Positions 34,753 through 38,544 of a stretch of DNA of 38,544 nucleotides are shown here, piece by piece. The DNA is from Acidaminobacter hydrogenoformans DSM 2784 (GTDB taxonomy: Bacteria > Bacillota > Clostridia > Peptostreptococcales > Acidaminobacteraceae). The stretch spans positions 1-38,544 of the forward strand of contig NZ_FMWL01000025.1 in NCBI RefSeq assembly GCF_900103005.1, given 5' to 3'. The stretch's first letter is position 1, and the number at the start of each line of letters is the position of its first letter. The notes under the pieces are model-generated. The model was given only the letters and a program-made list of their open reading frames with translations. It ran no database searches and was not told the DNA's origin. The translations under genes and the position numbers were made by a program.

Positions 34753-35097
34753 ATGTCTATGCCAAACTGTCCCAAGTGCAGCTCGGAATACACCTATGAA
34801 AGTGATCACCTCTACGTTTGCCCTGAATGCGGTCACGAGTGGCCAATAGCCGCTGATGATGCTGCTGATGAAGCGGCTGGAGCATTGGAAGTTCGGGATG
34901 CCAACGGCAATCTCCTTAAGGACGGCGACACTGTCTCCATCATCAAGGACCTGAAAGTCAAAGGCAGCTCCTCTGCCCTGAAAATGGGCACAAAGGTCAA
35001 GAACATCCGCCTGGTGGAGGGCGACCATAATATTGATTGCAAAATTGACGGCTTTGGCGCCATGAGCCTGAAGTCGGAGTTTGTTAAGAAAATCTGA
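34753..35097 (+). CDS. PhnA/YjdM-family zinc-ribbon protein
   Basis: The protein has 114 residues from ATG 34753, preceded by AAAGGAAG. The N-terminal zinc ribbon is [28 protein letters not shown] (two CPxC pairs), followed by the PhnA domain with [67 protein letters not shown]. The family is often named alkylphosphonate utilisation protein. No phosphonate genes are nearby, and the enzyme activity of true phosphonoacetate hydrolases does not belong to this small form. Function unknown. Confidence 0.93.
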   Translation: MSMPNCPKCSSEYTYESDHLYVCPECGHEWPIAADDAADEAAGALEVRDANGNLLKDGDTVSIIKDLKVKGSSSALKMGTKVKNIRLVEGDHNIDCKIDGFGAMSLKSEFVKKI

Positions 35098-35118
35098 TAT
35101 TTGATTTAGCCCACTTGA

Positions 35119-35168
35119 GCAAAAAGAGCATGGAAGCTGGATAATAATCCAGTTACCCTGCTCTTTTT
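35119..35168 (+). terminator. Terminator after the PhnA-like gene
   Basis: AAAAAGAGCA and an inner CTGGAT pair with ATCCAG and TGCTCTTTTTT, with an AATA loop. Confidence 0.88.
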
Positions 35169-35179
35169 TGTTTAAAGAA

Positions 35180-35215
35180 GGCATTTGGCTGGGGACTGTC
35201 CCCAACCAAAACGCC
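35180..35215. repeat. Second TGTCCCC palindrome, abutting the lysR stop codon
   Basis: GGCATTTGGCTGGGGAC, T, GTCCCCAACCAAAACGCC is an imperfect palindrome of 36 bases. Its central TGGGGACTGTCCCCAACC is identical to the core at 15071-15131. It ends one base before the lysR stop codon (35216-35218). Confidence 0.75.
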
Positions 35216-36139
35216 TTATCCTCGCGAGAGTTCCGTACAAAAATTGATGAAATTTTTCATGGGCCCGGTGAGGTACTTGTTCTTGTGACGGATGATGAAA
35301 AATCGCCTTATGAGGTCAAACCCCTCAACCTGAAGAGGCCAAAGCTCACCGGATTCGAGCGCCTTTGCCGCCAAGCGCCGGGAGATCACCGCGATGCCCA
35401 AATTGTGAATGGCGGCGCTGATGAGTCCATCCGAGCCGCTATATACCCAGGCAGCCTGCCATGGGATGCCTGCCGCGGCCATACTGGTCTCAAACAATTC
35501 CCGGGTGCCACTGCCTTCCTCCCGGACAATAAACTTTTTTCCGCTCAGCGCGGTGGTCTCCAGCTTCCCAGATCCGTAAAGCGGATGCCCTCTGCCGCAA
35601 AGCAGCAGCAACCGGTCTTCGTCGAAGGGATCAGCGTAGATGTTCGTTGAATGAACGGTGCCCTCAACCAGCGCAAAATCAATCTCGTTCTTGAGAATCA
35701 TAGCCTCGATATCCCGCGTGTTGCGAATGACAGCTTCTATGGGGACATCCGTGTATTTTTTTGTAAAAGCCTCAACCACCTGAGGCAAAAAGCAGCTGCC
35801 GATGGTCATGCTCGCCCCCACCTTCACAACACTGCCTTCTGAGGCATCTCCCATTGCCATATCCATTCGGTTATACAGGGAAGAGATATGGCGGGCGTAG
35901 TCGAGCAGCTGAAATCCTTGTGGCGTCATGTACAGCTTTTTTGAGAGCCTTTCAAACAGGCGCACGCCGTAAAAGGCTTCAAGCTCGGAAATAGCCTGGC
36001 TTACAGTGGGCTGAGCAATATATAGCGCTTTCGCGGCGGCCGTCATGGTACCAAGGTCAGAGACCGCAATGAAGATCCTCAGATGTCTGAGTGTTACCGA
36101 TTGCGAAGCTGGCTTTGTCTCATAGCTCAAGGGGTTCAT
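35216..36139 (-). CDS. LysR-family transcriptional regulator
   Basis: The protein has 307 residues. The N-terminal HTH is LRHLRIFIAVSDLGTMTAAAKALYIAQPTVSQAISELEAFYGVRLFER (about 17-64). The C-terminal LysR substrate-binding domain follows (about 98-300), with VKVGASMTIGSCFLPQVVEAF. It resembles CysL/YeiE regulators, and the divergent neighbour is a YeiH-family transporter, the usual pairing. GAGGTGA precedes ATG 36139. It probably acts in the 155-base gap between the two genes. Confidence 0.92.
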   Translation of the reverse strand: MNPLSYETKPASQSVTLRHLRIFIAVSDLGTMTAAAKALYIAQPTVSQAISELEAFYGVRLFERLSKKLYMTPQGFQLLDYARHISSLYNRMDMAMGDASEGSVVKVGASMTIGSCFLPQVVEAFTKKYTDVPIEAVIRNTRDIEAMILKNEIDFALVEGTVHSTNIYADPFDEDRLLLLCGRGHPLYGSGKLETTALSGKKFIVREEGSGTRELFETSMAAAGIPWQAAWVYSGSDGLISAAIHNLGIAVISRRLAAKALESGELWPLQVEGFDLIRRFFIIRHKNKYLTGPMKNFINFCTELSRG

Positions 36140-36178
36140 GGGAATTCACCTCTCTACAGTAATTGTGTCATTGAATAT

Positions 36179-36225
36179 AAGTAAATACCTATCGATATCA
36201 TTATATAATAGTATTTTACTTTTGG
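36179..36225. promoter_or_regulatory. Divergent lysR-yeiH promoter region with inverted repeat
   Basis: AAGTAAATAC near 36179 and GTATTTTACTT near 36211 form near-perfect inverted arms around ATTATATAAT. That centre offers a -10-like TATAAT on both strands. Such a long AT-rich inverted repeat matches LysR-type binding. Confidence 0.5.
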
Positions 36226-36294
36226 TAAACAACCTTATAAACTAAGACGTGGAGAAAAGCTGTTTGTTAATTGTGACTGAAGGGGTGTGAGAGA

Positions 36295-37380
36295 ATGGAT
36301 GCATTAAAAGAAAATGTACTGGGGATTCTGCTGTGCTTTATAGTTGCGATCCCAGCCTGGTTTATGGGCAAAGCATTCCCTGTGGTGGGCAGTCCGGTAT
36401 TCGGAATTCTCATGGGGATGGTGCTTGCGCTTATTTTGCCGCGTTTTCTCGGGGCTTTATGGACAGAAGGACGCTATGATAAAGGCATAAGAACGACGTC
36501 CAAGAAGCTGCTTCAGCTCTCCATTATACTGCTTGGCTTTGGCATGAACCTGTATCATGTTTTGGAAGTGGGACGTCAATCTCTTGTGGTGATCCTGACA
36601 ACCTTGTCAGCTGCTTTTATCACGGCGTTTTTTGTTGGAAAAGCCTTGAGTCTCGACGGTAAGGTGATGACGTTGATTGGGGTTGGCACGTCTATTTGCG
36701 GCGGCTCGGCGATCGCGGCAACGGCACCGGTGATTGAGGCAGGGGAGGAAGAGGTCGCCCATGCCATTTCGACAATATTTTTGTTTAACGTCCTTGCCGT
36801 TTTCCTTTTTCCACCTATGGGCCGTTTGCTCGGATTAAGCGATATGGGATTTGGCATGTGGGCGGGCACGGCCATCAACGACACTTCTTCGGTGGTCGCG
36901 GCGGGGACGGCTTGGAGCAGCGCAAGCGGCAATGATACAGCGCTGGCCTTTGCCACCATTGTCAAGCTGACTCGCACACTGATGATTGTGCCCATAACTT
37001 TGGTGCTTGCCATGTATACGGCCCGCCAAAAGGTGAGGATGGAAAAGATGCAAACTAATTTGGTGACAGATGGACAAAGCGTTGGTTCGTTGGTGGAGAG
37101 CGGTTCGAGCTTTAGATTTACTAAAGTCTTTCCGTGGTTTGTGTTAGGCTTTGTGGCTGCAGCGGTTCTGAACACGGCTGTGGAACTTGGGGAAGTTTCT
37201 TCCTCATTGGTGGCGCTGGGCAAATTTTTTATTGTTATGGCCATGGTGGCCATTGGGCTAAAAACGAATGTTAAAAGGCTTTTAACCAATGGATTGAAGC
37301 CAATTTTTCTTGGAATTTGCTGCTGGATTGCGGTGGCCGGGGCTTCGCTGGTGGTTCAGTGGGGGATGCGGCTGTGGTAA
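36295..37380 (+). CDS. YeiH/UPF0324-family membrane transporter
   Basis: The protein has 361 residues with about ten membrane helices. Family motifs are VGTSICGGSAIAATAPVIEAGEEEVAHAISTIFLFNVLAVFLFPPMG and GMWAGTAINDTSSVVAAG. The YeiH/PSE family has been proposed to export sulfate or sulfite, but this is not settled. It is divergent to the LysR gene. ATG 36295 lies a few bases after GGGGTGTGAGAG, a weak ribosome binding site. Confidence 0.9.
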   Translation: MDALKENVLGILLCFIVAIPAWFMGKAFPVVGSPVFGILMGMVLALILPRFLGALWTEGRYDKGIRTTSKKLLQLSIILLGFGMNLYHVLEVGRQSLVVILTTLSAAFITAFFVGKALSLDGKVMTLIGVGTSICGGSAIAATAPVIEAGEEEVAHAISTIFLFNVLAVFLFPPMGRLLGLSDMGFGMWAGTAINDTSSVVAAGTAWSSASGNDTALAFATIVKLTRTLMIVPITLVLAMYTARQKVRMEKMQTNLVTDGQSVGSLVESGSSFRFTKVFPWFVLGFVAAAVLNTAVELGEVSSSLVALGKFFIVMAMVAIGLKTNVKRLLTNGLKPIFLGICCWIAVAGASLVVQWGMRLW

Positions 37381-37561
37381 AGGGCGGCGACCGAGGAGCA
37401 TAGACTGAAATCTTTGAAATATTTTTTGTGATAACTTTTTAAATTGGCGTTGGTGTGCCATCCTGTGGTATGATAAGGCTATTATAACGACATGACGAAT
37501 GCTGCCGCGTGCGTTGAATTTAAAGGGCTGGATTCGAAATGGAAAAGTTTGGAGTGAGCCT

Positions 37562-38347
37562 ATGAAGACTGCAAAAGGTGAAGGATCGGTCAGAACGCTG
37601 TCAAGGGCACTGTCCATATTGAAGGCATTTACCTGGGAAGAAAGGGAAATGAACCTGACGGAGATTGCTGAGAAGATAGGTCTTGCGAAATCGACGACGC
37701 TGAGGCTGTTGACGGCGCTGGAGGAAGAGGGCTTCATCTACAAGAATGACAAAACGAATCATTATAAGCTGGGATTTGACCTTTATTATCTTGGGCTGAT
37801 CGCCAAAGAAAGCATGGATATACGCAGCATCAGCCGGCCGCACATGGAAAATATCACGCACCAGACGAGAGAGACGACGAATCTGTACCTGCTGGATTAT
37901 CATGATCGCGTGTGCTTTGAGCAGGTGGAGAGCCCAATGGCGATTAAGCGGACCGTCAGGATTGGCGAACGCTTTCCAATTTGGGCGGGGGCTACGGGGC
38001 GTTCCATTCTGGCTTTTATGGACCGGTCAATTTGGGTCGAGATGACTAAGGAATTGGTCAAGCTGACGGAACATACCGTAGCGGAGCCGGAAACGTTTAT
38101 TCAGGAGCTTGAGAAAATCAAGCAGCAGGGCTATGCGGTCAGCGTGGGTGAGAAGGATTATGAAGTGGGCTGCGTTGCAGCGCCAATCTTTGATTCAACC
38201 CAAAAGGTCATAGGCTGCTTATCCGTCTCAGGACCAAAGTTCAGATTTCCGGAAGATACAGATCTCTTTGCGAAGCTGATCACAGACGCCGCAGATAAAA
38301 TTTCAAGAAAACTGGGCTATCATGCAAAGTCGAGTGGGTATGAATAG
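37562..38347 (+). CDS. IclR-family transcriptional regulator
   Basis: The protein has 261 residues from ATG 37562, with GGAGTGA at 5 bases. The winged HTH is SRALSILKAFTWEEREMNLTEIAEKIGLAKSTTLRLLTALEEEGFI (about 11-56). The IclR effector domain follows (about 80-250), with RTVRIGERFPIWAGATGRSILAFM and VGEKDYEVGCVAAPIFDSTQKVIGCLSVSGP. The ligand is unknown. No obvious target gene is adjacent in the window. Confidence 0.93.
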   Translation: MKTAKGEGSVRTLSRALSILKAFTWEEREMNLTEIAEKIGLAKSTTLRLLTALEEEGFIYKNDKTNHYKLGFDLYYLGLIAKESMDIRSISRPHMENITHQTRETTNLYLLDYHDRVCFEQVESPMAIKRTVRIGERFPIWAGATGRSILAFMDRSIWVEMTKELVKLTEHTVAEPETFIQELEKIKQQGYAVSVGEKDYEVGCVAAPIFDSTQKVIGCLSVSGPKFRFPEDTDLFAKLITDAADKISRKLGYHAKSSGYE

Positions 38348-38361
38348 CCACGAAAAGCTAA

Positions 38362-38490
38362 CAGACGTGCATAAAGAAAAGTGATCCCATACTGAAGAGA
38401 GCTTGCTCTCGGAGGTGTGGGATCACTTTTCTTTATATAGGGCGCAGCCCGTGACCGAAGCGCAGCGCAGCGGAGCGAGGTGCACGTCTG
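38362..38490. repeat. Nested inverted-repeat element, possibly an intergenic repeat or structured RNA
   Basis: CAGACGTGCA (38362-38371) and TGCACGTCTG (38481-38490) are perfect inverted arms 109 bases apart. Inside, AAAGAAAAGTGATCCCA (38373-38389) pairs perfectly with TGGGATCACTTTTCTTT (38418-38434). That loop holds a smaller hairpin, GAGAGC-TT-GCTCTC. The right part (38441-38480) is unusually GC-rich. The inner stem also ends in TTTCTTT and probably terminates iclR transcription. Confidence 0.7.
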
Positions 38491-38541
38491 GCAGCGCGAG
38501 GTGTAAGATACGCAGGTCGCAGAAGAGAGCTTGCTCTCTGG
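38394..38541 (+). repeat. Direct repeat GAAGAGAGCTTGCTCTC, two copies
   Basis: The 17-base word occurs at 38394-38410 and at 38522-38538, 128 bases apart. Each copy is a small hairpin. The second copy stands three bases from the window edge, so the element probably continues outside. Confidence 0.7.
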
Positions 38542-38544
38542 ACC

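Noticed and set aside
36576..37289. Minus-strand frame of 237 codons opposite the YeiH-like gene
   Set aside because: Antisense shadow of a clear membrane-transporter gene.
38441..38544. Start of a 16S rRNA gene at the right edge
   Set aside because: GAGAGCTTGCTCTC and the words around it recall the V1 region of 16S rRNA, but the conserved segments that should precede it are absent or too divergent, and the same hairpin word occurs inside an unrelated terminator-like stem.

Overview
The window looks like chromosomal DNA of an anaerobic, low-to-moderate-GC Gram-positive bacterium, probably a clostridium; I cannot name the genus. The supporting signs are strong AAGGAGG-type ribosome binding sites, GTG/TTG starts, a lipoprotein signal, a sortase-like IPKTG tail, an S-layer-homology-like wall protein, a selenocysteine formate dehydrogenase, and close similarity of many proteins to clostridial and bacillar families. 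I see no rRNA, tRNA, CRISPR array, phage genes or transposase.

Layout. 1-5.1 kb: the 3' end of a fasciclin-domain surface protein, a secreted ferritin-like DUF2202 protein (minus strand), then a plus-strand run of diaminopropionate ammonia-lyase, a double GNAT acetyltransferase and a terpene-cyclase-fold protein. 5.1-7.5 kb: a tetR-cupin unit with a clear palindromic operator, divergent from a three-gene metal-protein cluster (zinc-ribbon DUF5320-like, DUF5320, DUF134), followed by a 52-codon gene on the minus strand. 7.6-15 kb: a GntR-RCK_C regulator resembling the c-di-AMP receptor BusR, a minus-strand membrane-fusion/permease/ATPase export operon, and a plus-strand OpuC-type compatible-solute importer. 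The importer has a hairpin leader and an unusual start region. 15-21.6 kb: a perfect 61-nt palindrome, malQ-glgP, a membrane protein of unknown function, and a marR-yczE-like pair. 21.7-24.7 kb: a wall protein with WG repeats facing a very acidic secreted protein. 24.8-28.8 kb: a two-gene operon encoding a UGA-containing formate dehydrogenase and a fused AsrA/AsrB-like electron-transfer subunit. 28.9-33 kb: two cyclic-di-GMP proteins. 33-38.5 kb: an MFS exporter, a PhnA/YjdM protein, a divergent LysR-YeiH pair, an IclR regulator, and a structured repeat at the right edge.

How the genes may work together. DpaL fits amino-acid fermentation. MalQ and GlgP together turn maltodextrins or glycogen into glucose-1-phosphate. 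The formate dehydrogenase with its flavin/iron-sulfur partner would couple formate and CO2 to a soluble carrier such as NAD(P)H. The BusR-like regulator and the OpuC transporter are candidates for one c-di-AMP-controlled osmotic circuit, and their promoter regions share an 8-bp word. The most unusual items are the selenoprotein/AsrAB fusion operon, the palindromic REP-like elements at 15.1 and 35.2 kb, the nested repeat at the right end, and the OpuCA leader.
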